From Haliclystus octoradiatus (Eukaryota > Cnidaria > Staurozoa > Stauromedusae > Haliclystidae): a DNA stretch of 64,000 bases. A model generated the notes under the pieces. The model saw only the letters and a list, made by a program, of their open reading frames with translations, ran no database searches and had not been told where the DNA came from. Positions 33,080-44,100 of this stretch are shown here, piece by piece. Location of the stretch: NCBI GenBank assembly GCA_916610825.1, contig OU744446.1:36619833-36683832 (forward strand), written 5' to 3'. Made by a program: the position numbers and the translations under genes. Positions within the stretch are counted from its first letter, which is position 1. Each line of letters begins with the position of its first letter.

Positions 33080-33702
33080 AAAATCAGTAACCTGTTATGT
33101 ATGTATGTATGTATTTTGTAGCACAATGGCTAACAGGCAAATAAACTAAGGAGGATATTTTTAAATGTATCCTCATTTACATGTGACCTTTAAAGTATAT
33201 ATATATATAAAGAAAACTATGTTATCAAAAATGATTAACAGGCAAAGGAATAGTTACAGAACTGTGATAAATTAATGTGATCAAGTTAAAATTTGAATGT
33301 TTGTAAGGAACTAGACGACATAACTTCTTCAGAAAGAGAGTTCCATGGCTTGATTATCCTATTTGCAAAGTAATGTTTGCAACAGTCATAGTTAAATGAT
33401 TTAGTTGGGTAAAGCGTCAGTGAATGTCCACGCAAGGAATATTTAGAATGTTTAATAGTGAAAAACTCATCTGGAGCCAAGTCAATCAAGTTTTTCAAAA
33501 TTCTGAAGACCACGTGAAGATAAAACTTAAGACGGCGTAATTCTAGAGACTCCAGGTTGAGGTAGGCAAGACGATCTAGATAGGGCTTGTAAGAATTATT
33601 TTTCAAACAAACATACCTTGTGAAAGAGCACTGAAAGCTTTCTGAAATATTTATGTCGTTGATGAGATAGGGATTCCAGACTGGCGTAGATGACTCAATC
33701 AT
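33080..33702 (-). mobile_element. non-LTR retrotransposon 3' end, (CATA)n-tailed
   Basis: The minus-strand frame 33702-33286 reads YKPYLDRLAYLNLESLELRR, then KFYLHVVFRILKNL, RGHSLTLYPTKSF and FANRIIKPWNSL. This is the conserved post-reverse-transcriptase tail of jockey/CR1-type elements. The 3' UTR ends with AAAATACATACATACATAC at 33080-33115. The copy at 53950-54480 has the same tail. Confidence 0.8.
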
Positions 33703-33872
33703 TATAATGGCTACCTCTATATAGAGGCCACCTGTCTATAGTGGTCACTCTTGCAAAATGTCTAAAATAGTATTTTCTATCGAATCAAACATGTATATAA
33801 AGGCCACCTGTCTACAATGGTCAATTTATCTACCTCTAGCAGCCGGCTGTTACATAAAGGCTTCACTGTAAT
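33700..33872. mobile_element. pogo/mariner-like MITE
   Basis: Inverted copy: ATAATGGCTACCTCTATATA ... GGCTGTTACATAAAGGCTTC. Confidence 0.75.
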
Positions 33873-34579
33873 AGGCAAATATATTAGTAAATCTATAATT
33901 ATCATCAAATCTTTGAAGGATGAGGGTTCTTTAGCTTGACCCTTATTCCAAAGGTGAGATATTTGGGTTAGGCTAATTTGGTGGATGCCTTCATTGTCAT
34001 ACTCTGCATAAGAGGTTTGCGAATCCGATTCAAATCCAACCTGAAGATTATAGATTGCTTGAATCCAGATTCTGTTGGATTGGATCAGATCCTTAATGCA
34101 CAATCAGAATATTTCCGAGTTTTCTTGGATTGAACGCACTCAGATCGGATTTGGATTGAGATTTTTTGCAAATATTCAGATTACTAATGTCCAATTCGAT
34201 CCAACGAATACCTCTGCTCAGCATACTGATTTGAATTTTGAATTCATGCTCTTAGAAGTCCAAGCACGCTCCATAATCTCATAAATCAGAAAATTGGAGC
34301 CTTTTCATCTGTTTATGATGCGCAGTTAATTCAATGATCCTCACAGCCCAATAAACAATAGATGTTCAAGGGACATTATTCAAACGTTCTAAATGCATAG
34401 GCCTACTGTCCTGAATGTGCCATACAATTTCAGTGAATAGTCCAACCACATTTACGTAAAGATTATAGAATTTTCAATCATATTTTCAAAGTAGCTCTAC
34501 CTTCCAGGAATGTCCCATCAACCTTAAATGGAATGTCTCACAGCCCCATGCACTTTCTATAAACCTTAAATGAAATGCC

Positions 34580-34650
34580 CGTCAACTTTATTTAAATGGG
34601 ATGTCCCATCAACTTTATTTAAATGGGATGTCCCATCAACTTCAAATGAA
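34580..34650 (+). repeat. short tandem repeat (~28-bp unit)
   Basis: About two and a half units of ATGTCCCATCAACTTTATTT followed by AAATGGG; looser relatives begin at 34505. Confidence 0.75.
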
Positions 34651-34876
34651 ACGTTCTGCAATCGTTCCCTAAATATTTATTGGTTGCTATTAAGGCACTT
34701 TGAAGGAAATCTTGTCAAAATCTAGAGTCAGTGACTGCATCATTCACCCCTTGTAGCTTTACCCAACCCAAAAATTCAAAATTCTGGGAGGATTATTGGG
34801 GGGGGGAAACCTAATTTCAGAACAACTGACATATATTTCAGAAAATACCGTGGATATTGTAGGCTCGCTTATGGCA

Positions 34877-35283
34877 TAACCAGACCTTCCAAGTCTCACG
34901 GCTTTGCCGTGAGTCTAACCCTTTTACACTGATTCCCACGGCCTCACGGTTTCTCCCACTTTCTCACGGCAAAATCCAATCTTGAGAAAATGTCCCTACT
35001 TTCTGTGTATAAACTCTCAAATTGATAATCTAATTAATGTTCAACATCTTAATGTATACTCTGTTGGATTATTCTAGTTGTTGTTTCTGAACTGCTTTTA
35101 TGTGTTCAAGTGTCAACATTATTCAAAAATTAATGATTTCGCAAATTTTCATTTCAAGCCATTCTGAATCCATGATGAAATGCATGCCCCCAAACCCCCT
35201 ATAATTAGGCCATCCCTTCATGGCGGCCCCTAATTTTATCCCCAAAATACGGAATTTCAAAAATCTCAAGTTGGAAGGTCTGG
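34877..35283. mobile_element. hAT-like TIR element (CAGACCTTCCAA ends)
   Basis: Ends CAGACCTTCCAAGTCTCACG and AAGTTGGAAGGTCTG, flanked by GCATAAC / GCATGAC (6 of 7). Non-coding, about 407 bp. Confidence 0.6.
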
Positions 35284-35960
35284 CATGACCGTCTGATTTT
35301 CACCGACTTTGCGTGTTTTCTTATTTTCTCAGCCTACTACGTCACAGACCAAAACATTTCGGAAACTATTATTATTTTATAGGCCTCTGGTCATAATCCA
35401 TGGTCTGATGCCTGTAGGCCTTTATTAAATGCTTAGATAGCATCGATTTTGGAATTAGGCATACTCACAATTAAGTTGGTGACTTGGTCTGCATCATAAA
35501 CCAGGACATTTATTTTATTATGCTGCAATCTGATTTTCCAAGGTCTTGACAGGTATAATCTATCAACAGTTCTAATTATCCTTGTGACCTTGGTTTTATC
35601 ATTGAGAATAGCTAGCTTGGCCAGCCAAAGGCCAAAAGGCCTGTGTTTACCATCTGGTACCACCGTGATCTGGTACTAGATAGCTTTGTCTGGTACATGC
35701 TGTGTTCATTGTCTTCTATGGCTTTCGTTGGCTTCCCTGTGCCTTTGATGGACTTCAAAGCAGCGGGAAAAGGAATGCGCATTAGTCAGACTATAAACAA
35801 AATGGCGCCGGATTGGCGAAAAATCTTCACATTTATTTTACATATTTAGATTAAATTTACACCATCAAACCAACATATTTTATGCCCATTTGACGATGAT
35901 AAGATAGCTAATGGTATACTAATTTGTGTTAACTAAGTTTTAATTGTATAATTGTCAAAC

Positions 35961-38900
35961 ATGATGGCCCAAGGACCAGGAGCAATTCCGAAGCGGAAAG
36001 AAATATATAAATATGAAGCTCCTTGGACTGTTTATGGTATGAATTGGAGTGTAAGACCAGATAAACGATTTCGTCTTGCTCTTGGGAGCTTTGTTGAAGA
36101 ATATAGCAATAAGGTATGTGTTTTAATTGTTTATAAAGAGCTTATTTATTTAATAAATGATGGAAGATGACAGCTGTGAAAATTAGGAATTGATATTGAA
36201 TTGAAACATAAACATTGACGGACCAGACAGACTGAGTCGAGACAATCAAACACAAAAAGTAGTTAATCTTTCAAATTAAAATTCTAAATCAGTGGATTGT
36301 GATGAGCATCTACGATTGGCAGTCGTCACATTCAGATCGAACATCAGTCATTCATTCAACAGGCAAACAGTTCAAGTTTTCCCCTAGGCTAAGGACAATG
36401 AGATTAGATTGTTAGTTTCTCGTCTGACTATTTCCAAATTTCAAGGTGGATTTAATTTTCATTATTTATCATGTCCGCAGAAATAAATGTAATGTTTCCG
36501 TTGATTTCTGAGATCTCCAAAGAATTGCCAAGAAAAATTTGGCACACAAAGTTAAACAATATAACCATTCACACTGATGATGTGTTTTTGACATCCAATT
36601 CCATTGTGTTGACCTTTCACACTTGGAACTAATAAAATACCAAAATAATTCAAAGTAATTCAATCACATCGGCTTTGAATTACACATCTATTCATACAAA
36701 CCACCAAAAAGCTTTTAATGTATTTGCGTAATTCTGCTTGCGCCTAAATCCGGACCCGATATCCACAGTCCTTTGCTATAGAATTTACAACGATAATTGG
36801 AGATTTTCAATTAAAAAGTTAATTTTCCATCTCCACATATCACCCAGCAACGTGGGTAACCTATAGCCAGGGTCCGACAAAAGTGGGGATCCTGGGATCC
36901 TAGATCCCGGAAGGCTAGACAAAATTCAGAAGAAAATTGATGTTTTTAATGATTTTCTGGTCAAACCTCAACAAGATAATTCAGAAGAAAAATTTGAAAT
37001 GCCCCTGGGATTTCAGAAGGCTGAACATTTTGTCAGACCCTGCCTATAGCGAGCTATTTAATTACATTGAGGTTTTTTTTTTTAATTCAGGTTCAAGTTG
37101 TTCAACTAGATGAAGAAAGTGGCGAATTTGTTGTCAAAGCAGTCTTTGATCATCCTTATCCTACCACAAAGATTATTTGGATTCCTGATAATGTAAGCCT
37201 GATAAAACAATGTTTTTACTTTTATAATCGATACTAACATCCCTGCTAAATTTTATAGTCAGCGAGTAAACTTTCTAATTTAGTTTAATGATAATATGTA
37301 ATAATTATTACCATTTGCCATGTATTTGATACCACAAAGACGTTATCAAGTAGGGATGCACCGAAACGTCGTTTCGGCCGTCACCGAAATAATAAAGTTT
37401 CGTTTTTTTTAGCCAAAATTTCGGTATTATTTCGGCCAATTTTTGTCCTCTTGTTTTGAATATTTCAACCAAATCTGAGTTAAAATCATTTATGTTACAT
37501 TGGAATGCAAAACGTTTTTGAAAACAAAGTAAGTAACTAGCTGCCTAGCAACACAAGATAAATAATGATGCTATTCCTGGTAATTTTCAGATCATGTGTT
37601 TAGATCATGCCATGACAAACGATTTTATTTCTCCTCGATCTACTAGTATTTCCTTTTGCCTTGTGAAGAAATCCTGTAATTCACATTATGTATGATTTTG
37701 TGAATAATGAATGATTTTCAAGATCTAGATCAAGATTCCTACTCTTGTCTGACCCTGCCCTTAATATCTATGATAAAAGCTGTTTTTATTTGACTCAACA
37801 GAAAGGAGCTTATCCCGATCTATTAGCTACATCTGGTGATTATTTGAGAATATGGAGAGTTGGTGATGATGGAGTCCGACTTGAATCTTTGCTAAATAAT
37901 GTAAGTTATATAATGATGATTTGAAATCTTAAACATTTGATGTGATTATTTGTTGCGGCGATGAGATTTCCACTACTGTACAAGTTCAGGATTGTAACAC
38001 ATTGCTTGGATTCTATTAAAAATTGACAGGGTCATTTTCAGGGTCCAACAAAAGGTTCAGCCTTCTTGAATCCTGGAGTCGTTTCAACAATTTCTTCTGA
38101 ATTTTTGGTGATGTGATGTTTGACGATAAATCATAGAAAATATCAATTTTCTTCTAGATATGCTCTAACCTTCCGAAATCTAGGATTCCAGGATTCCTGT
38201 ATTTGTCAGACCCTAGATAGGAAATGGCTAAGATAAAATAGTTTCATCTCATGCAATTTAAATAAACGTTAGAATTTGAAAAGTTTATATTTACAGTACC
38301 TAATACCATTCTGCTTATATTTTGCATAGATAAAAAAATCTATCTTTTGATTTTCAGAACAAAAACTCAGATTATTGCGCACCACTGACGTCGTTTGCAT
38401 GGAATGAAGTTGATCCAAATCTACTTGGTACATCTAGTATCGATACAACTTGCACTATCTGGGGATTAGAGGTAAGGATACATCCTAGAATGTGATGACC
38501 TAATAGTGGGGGGGAGTCCTAGCATGAAATCATCTTTAAAAGGGCCGAAAATGACCGATGGCCTATACTCGCTTAAAGTCACATGCATGTTTACAAATTG
38601 CAGTTATCGTTCGTATTGTTTCTGTGCTTGGAACCATGCTGAAACTTAGAATTTGAAGCCATGACGAAGCCATGATTGACATTGATCGGCGAATAACGTT
38701 AATCAGTTTCCATGTAATTCTGATGCTGTTTGCTCCCCCCTCCCTGATCATACAGATCCGATTATATATGCCTGTATTTTCCTCTTCAGACTGGACAGCC
38801 GCTAGGTAGAGTTCAAGGACATGTGAAAACACAATTGATTGCTCATGATAAAGAGGTAGGAAGATGTTGCTGCTAACCTGCGTATAATGAGGTTTTAACA

Positions 38901-41900
38901 ATTGGTTAAATATTCCAATAATGATCAAATTACAAAACTCATGTATCTATCAGTGGTGTCCAAGAGTCCAAGAGCTGAACATTGAATTTTTTAAACAGTT
39001 CAGGAGTTCATGAACAGATCATGAACAGTTCATGAACCATAAATAATTCTTGAACGGTAAATTGACCCAACCCAAATTTTCATGACCTGTTCATGAACTG
39101 TCCATGAAGGTTCATGAAAATAAGGGCCATTTAATGTTCATGAATTGTTCATGAACTCTTGAACTGTTGTTTGCAGTGGATATTTTAAAATTATTTATCA
39201 TTGTAGCAAATGGAATCGTATATAGTATAGCCGAATTGAATATAAAAATGTTCAACTTTAATATTGTGCATGCAGTAATAAAACTATAAAATTGTGTTTT
39301 TTAAATTAATTTATTATTTATGATATTTCATATTTGATTTTCAGGTTTATGATATCGCATTCAGTAGAGCTGGAAGTGGGAGGGATCTATTTGCATCTGT
39401 CGGAGCTGATGGTTCTGTGCGAATGTTTGATTTGAGGTAAAGATACAGCGTTTGAAATATAATTACATTTACCGTACTTGCGTAAATAATAATGGTGTAC
39501 CCATGCTGTTGGTTTAATTGGGGTCCAGTCAACTTTTCTTTTGATTGAAATAAAATCTTCACACAGACTTGTACAAGTATAAGTTAAACGCCACTTTTGA
39601 TTCGTCTCACCAGGCTTGCAAGTCCAATTTTGCAATAATTGGGACAGTATCACCCTACCGAAGGTATGCGTACCACTCTTCTTTTCTAGTGGAGTAACTC
39701 GTTTTGCTAAGAGCAGTAAAAATAACTACTGTATTGTATCAAATCAAAGTCGTACCATATATGCTTAAATAGTAATGATGTATCCACGTAATCATCACCA
39801 CACAGAATATTATATATAATTGAGACGGTATCGCCTTATCGAAGGCAGATGTAGAACTCCTCTATTTCTAGAGGTTTGGCTCTTTTCGTTTAAAGCAATG
39901 ATGTTAAATGCTCTTTGTTGATCTCACCAGCAACACTGCAGATAAATTTCAACAGATGATTTTATGGCAAATAGGCCTTATATCATCAATACGCAACGAT
40001 GCGCTGCAGCTACTCACTATGCAATTTCCTCTGGACCAGTCCATCTGCCATCCTTAGATTGTATTCATTTAAAGTCAAGGCTTAGTTGACCTTTGGGGAT
40101 TTGAACCACAGTTGATCAGATATGATCACATCAGAATTTTGGCTGCTCTGCCATCTGGGCTAAACCACACAGAGGGATACAAATGTATATTCAAAGGACA
40201 CTCTCTACACATCTTTATGCTGTCAAAACCAACATTTTGCAATCAAATCTAAAGTCAACAGATGCATTCAGCCAACTCACCTGACCTAGGCGTAGGCTAG
40301 GTTTTCAGAAGGTCGCGTAAGGAAGGACAAACTATTTGAAACTGCAATGGTGTGTTCTACCAGGGTGTTACACTTTACTGTTATAGGAGCATTCATTCTT
40401 CACTATTACAAATGTATGCCTCTTTTTCTTTAGACATTTAGAGCATTCAACAATAATTTATGAAGATCCGCAACACACTCCATTGTTAAGACTTGGATGG
40501 AACAAACAAGATGAAAATTATTTAGCGACATTTGCCGTTGACAGTTTAGAGGTATGAAAACCAAGCTATTTTTAAAAAATTGGTTTTAGTTTTGTATTCA
40601 TTGTTACACTGTTAGTAAGACAGTAGTAAATGTAATTGGGACAATATCACCCATACAAAGGCGCCTGTACCCAGGGTCCGACAAATTGTTTTACTTTCCG
40701 CAAACCTTAAATTTTTAGAATAACGTTTGAGTAAGTCTACAGACATGAAAACTTGAAATCAAAACTTTATTTTAGCTTTTTTATCCAGCATTTTGCCTGT
40801 CCTTCTGAAGTTTGCTAGCCTTCCGCAAACTAGGTTTCCAAAGTTCCGGACTTTGTCGGACCCTGCCCGTACCACTCTTCTACTTTTAGTGGAGTGGCTC
40901 TTTTCGCTAAGAGCTGTGAAAATAACTACTGTACTCTTAAATCAATTTCAAAAAAATGCCCAACAATGCATTGCAGCTACCCACAATGCAATTCTGTCAC
41001 CGTCTGGACCATTCCACCCACCATCTTTAGATGGTACTCATTTTGATGTTTTACGAAAAGTCGAGGCAGAGTTGACCTTCTGGGGATCTGAACCATTGAT
41101 ATACAGATGATGGGTAACAAATTTTGAAATTATGGCAAATCACTAACATTTTATTTATTTTTTTATAGGTGATAATCCTTGATGTTCGAATCCCCTGTAC
41201 ACCAGTCGCAAAACTAAGTAATCATAGGTCATGCTTGAATGGTATTGCATGGGCACCTCATTCATCTTGCCATATTTGCACCGCTGGTAAGTACCACTAT
41301 AAAATTTATAGCTTTATAAATAGAATGCATTATTACTTATATTCTATGACAATAGCATGCTTGAAACCTGTTAAAACGACCACCTTTCTATAGTTGACAC
41401 AATAAGAATGTTGGATGTAGTAATTTCCTTTAATGTAGCATCGACGATGTATCCTGTCATTATGCCAGTCTTTTGTCCTTTGTCCTTTGAGATCATGAAG
41501 ACAGTCGAGCCCGGAGCTTTTATTTGTCCAGTGACATTTTGGTCTTAACACCCCTTTGTGCCTGGAATTGGCAAAGACCCGAAAAATGACTGGAATCTAT
41601 TACTACCATAATATCTAGATACATATCTTTTGGTCAGTTGATCTTTCTTTATATACAGGGTTAACTTAATAGAAAAATTGTTTTCGTTTATAACTCCTAG
41701 TTGCCCACTATAACGCAGAGCCATCTATTTACAAGAGTTGGGACACTCATGCCATATTTGTTTCTTTTTGCCTGGACCCAAGCACGTTTTTAACAGTGCG
41801 CATGTGCAGGAGAATGTTGTGTGTTTTTCAGCCATATTGCATTGTATTTTTTCGCGCGTTTCACCTGAAATAATTGAGAACCTGTTTCCGAAAGAACAAA

Positions 41901-42454
41901 GGTGGCGTCTAAAAATCACATGACGGGCATCTGTCCAATTGGGCCAACCGACGACAACTCATGAAACAGAAATGAATTTATACTCGACCGAGTGGTTATC
42001 ACGTGACTTGACCCTAACCCTAACCCTAAACGGGTGGATCACGTGATCGGGTGGATCACGCCTCATGTTCACCCAAATAGACCAAATGCAAACGAGACAG
42101 GGATGCGCTTGATGGCCAGGGATGCGCTTCATGGGTTTGTTAATAAAAATCTGCAGCGGCACATGAAAGCGTGTCCCAACTCTTGTAAATAGATGGCTCT
42201 GCTATAACGGGATGACCGCTACAACAGGTTTTATTGTAATGGCTCTGTTTTGTCGTTTCTTTTTTGTCTTTTTTCTTCGAGATGATGATCAACAAGCGTT
42301 AATATGGGATATCCAACAAATGCCGCGTGCAATTGAAGATCCTATCTTGGCTTATACAGCTGAAGGTGAAATAAATCATATCCAATGGGCGTCAACTCAA
42401 CCTGATTGGATTGCTATCTGTTATAATAGATATCTAGAAATATTAAGAGTATAA
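35961..42454 (+). CDS. DCAF7: DCAF7/WDR68 WD40 scaffold, 344 aa, nine exons
   Basis: DCAF7 is a WD40 beta-propeller that scaffolds DYRK1A/HIPK kinases and serves as a DDB1-CUL4 substrate adaptor. Exons: 35961-36113, 37091-37192, 37802-37900, 38358-38471, 38790-38855, 39345-39436, 40434-40551, 41169-41286 and 42282-42454. Phases agree throughout (1035 nt). Landmarks are near-identical to the animal family: [97 protein letters not shown] and [14 protein letters not shown], with C-terminus LEILRV. Length is within a few residues of the usual 342. Exon 5 is about three residues shorter than the vertebrate version (GRVQGHVK). The last acceptor is a weak CTTCGAG. Start: ATG 35961 (a second ATG follows at once). 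Confidence 0.96.
36868..37042. mobile_element. hAT MITE (CAGGGTCYGACAAA family)
   Basis: Ends CAGGGTCCGACAAAAGTGGG / TTTTGTCAGACCCTG; perfect 8-bp duplication CCTATAGC. In DCAF7 intron 1. Confidence 0.95.
37353..37450 (+). mobile_element. terminal fragment of a TAGGGATGCACCGA element
   Basis: TAGGGATGCACCGAAACG followed by inverted TTTCGGCC / GGCCGAAA-like segments. Only one end is recognisable. Confidence 0.3.
37716..37757. mobile_element. hAT MITE fragment
   Basis: The right end only, GATTCCTACTCTTGTCTGAC then CCTG, of the CAGGGTC family. In DCAF7 intron 2. Confidence 0.6.
38039..38215. mobile_element. hAT MITE (CAGGGTCYGACAAA family)
   Basis: Ends CAGGGTCCAACAAAAGG / TTTGTCAGACCCTA; no target duplication remains. 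In DCAF7 intron 3. Confidence 0.75.
38960..39175. repeat. cluster of TTCATGAA palindromes
   Basis: Many copies of TTCATGAAC / GTTCATGAAC occur in about 200 bp, in both phases (38999-39035, 39080-39120, 39135-39160). A lone similar pair lies at 32958-32978. In DCAF7 intron 5. Confidence 0.7.
39640..39735 (-). repeat. SINE family A fragment
   Basis: The 3'-end part of the family (GGGACAGTATCACCCTACCG ... TTTTCTAGTGGAGTAAC), minus strand. Confidence 0.6.
39826..40178 (-). repeat. tRNA-derived SINE (family A)
   Basis: Full-length minus-strand copy. The head at 40100-40178 has B-box complement GGGATTTGAACCACA and A-box complement CTCTGCCATCTGGGCTAA. DCAF7 intron 6. Confidence 0.85.
40636..41112 (-). 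repeat. tRNA-derived SINE (family A) split by a hAT MITE
   Basis: SINE body on both sides of the element at 40672-40865 (GGCGCCTGTACC | CCGTACCACTC). The head near 41085-41112 is truncated. DCAF7 intron 7. Confidence 0.85.
40672..40865. mobile_element. hAT MITE nested in a SINE
   Basis: Ends CAGGGTCCGACAAATTG / TTTGTCGGACCCTG; duplication CCTGTACC / CCCGTACC (7 of 8) made of SINE sequence. Confidence 0.92.
41360..42239. mobile_element. pogo/mariner-like MITE split by a hAT element
   Basis: GAAACCTGTTAAAACGACC at the left and ACCGCTACAACAGGTTTTAT at the right. The hAT element at 41716-42201 lies inside. The right end falls 43 nt before the last DCAF7 exon. Confidence 0.75.
41716..42201. mobile_element. 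hAT-type element (CAGAGCC family), 486 bp, with telomere-like repeats
   Basis: Perfect 8-bp duplication CTATAACG (41708-41715, 42202-42209). It is longer than its relatives (281-283 bp) because of an internal segment at 41950-42140 that holds CCCTAACCCTAACCCTAAAC (42012-42031) and repeated GGGTGGATCACG. Confidence 0.92.
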
Positions 42455-44100
42455 TGATATTTATTGTAAAAACAATTTGATTAGGCCTTCAATATTGTAG
42501 CATAGTGTAAGCTTTGGAGCTCATTGCTACAACTACGCTTCTCTATAAGCTTGGGTAATGCTTACTTTAAGCTTGTCTGAGATTAACTAGGGCTTGTACA
42601 AGGCTCGTATGATGCTCATGTCGTGAAAGGACTGTTGGAGTTTGCTTGTATCGAAAGGAGGGCGTTATGGACACCTGGAGTTACTTGATGAGGTTTACTT
42701 AGAGTCGACTATGAGACACACGTGCAGTATTGCATTCGTGACATGGTTTACTAAGGCTTGATAGAGCAGTTGGATTTTAGACGAGCGATGATGTTCAGAA
42801 TGCAACATGCGGGTTATTCATGCTCGCGTTATTGAAGGCCTAATTGAAGACAGTTTTGATGCTAAGTTTAAATATGTAAATAATTTAAGATAAAAACATT
42901 TTTGGTGTAAAAAAAATTATAAAAGTGGAAACATATTAGTGTTAGTTTTTAGTGTAATTTGAATTAGAGAATTGATAAAAAATGAAATTTAATTTTTTTT
43001 TATCCTTGTTTATAATTTATAATTTGCATTACTCTATATCGTTGGGATCTTGACTTGATCATGTCTCACTTATTTTATCTTGATATGCTTGGTAAACTTA
43101 ACCAGCCATCAGCACATCAAAGTAAGTTGGACATCGGCATTGTCCACATGTAACGACAAATGGCCCAGATACAAATACTAATCGGTTCATATTTGATCTG
43201 TAGTTACTTTTGTTGTACGTAGGTAACCGATATAGTAACATGTTCCAAAATCGTCATTTACATTCGATCTTTATCATTCATACAAAGGGTGCTCACTGGA
43301 TTCAGATGCTTAAATAACATGATATGTGATATGTTGGGGGAGATATGTTGTCGTTATAACAGGCTACATTGCAATCTGACCAATATGTTAAACGGCCACT
43401 TGTCTTTTAAGATGTCAGGTACTGTAAATGGGGATCTGGGGCTAATACATTGCTGTATGATCGCGTGTTCTTGCGAGGCATTGTTGGGCCAAAGCTATTT
43501 GAATAAGTTAAATTAGATTATTGAATATCTTATATTAGGCCTCGTTGCTTTTAGTTATATTTGGTATAGGTATAGTTGGTACATGGGTACACTGACAATA
43601 TTAAGTTCCAGTGTTGAAGCCACGTATAGTCAGATCCCGGGGGGAGGGTAACTTCCATAATTTGGGTATACAGGGACGTTCAAATATTAAAAGGTACCTT
43701 TCTCAACATCCATAAAAAAGTTTTGGGGTATGCTTAGTCATAATATTTTTTGTTGAGGTATCCTTTTGACGCCTTCGCAAGTTTTTCATATTCTGCCAAA
43801 GTTCCATTTGAACGACCCCGTCGAAGCGCAATGGAAGTTACCCCCGGGAGTCAGATGGTCCATCGATGATCGATTGTAACACATGTTGCAGTGCTTTGCT
43901 CAGAATTACATCAGAACATTCCACTTTCAGCAAGCTATGAAATCATAATTTTATACTTTGGAATTTTGAAGATTTTAATGTTTAAAACAATACGCAAACA
44001 TGAAATATAGACAATTTAAATTTTTAATTTAATCCAAGAATTGATCATAAATAACTATATAAATTTAAAAATCTCATACATTCCTACACTATCTGTTAAA
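42455..44100. other. intergenic region between convergent genes
   Basis: Contains the presumed 3' UTRs of DCAF7 (plus) and the 7TM gene (minus) and the MITE at 43637-43858. No other gene is seen. Confidence 0.6.
43637..43858. mobile_element. TIR element, TCCCGGGGG-TAACTTCCAT ends
   Basis: Left TCCCGGGGGGAGGGTAACTT; right GCGCAATGGAAGTTACCCCC then GGGA. These are clear inverted termini of the family seen at 246-525 and 16607-16895. Confidence 0.7.

Noticed and set aside
42010-42035. Chromosome end
   Set aside because: Only three CCCTAA units, inside a transposable element; internal, not terminal.
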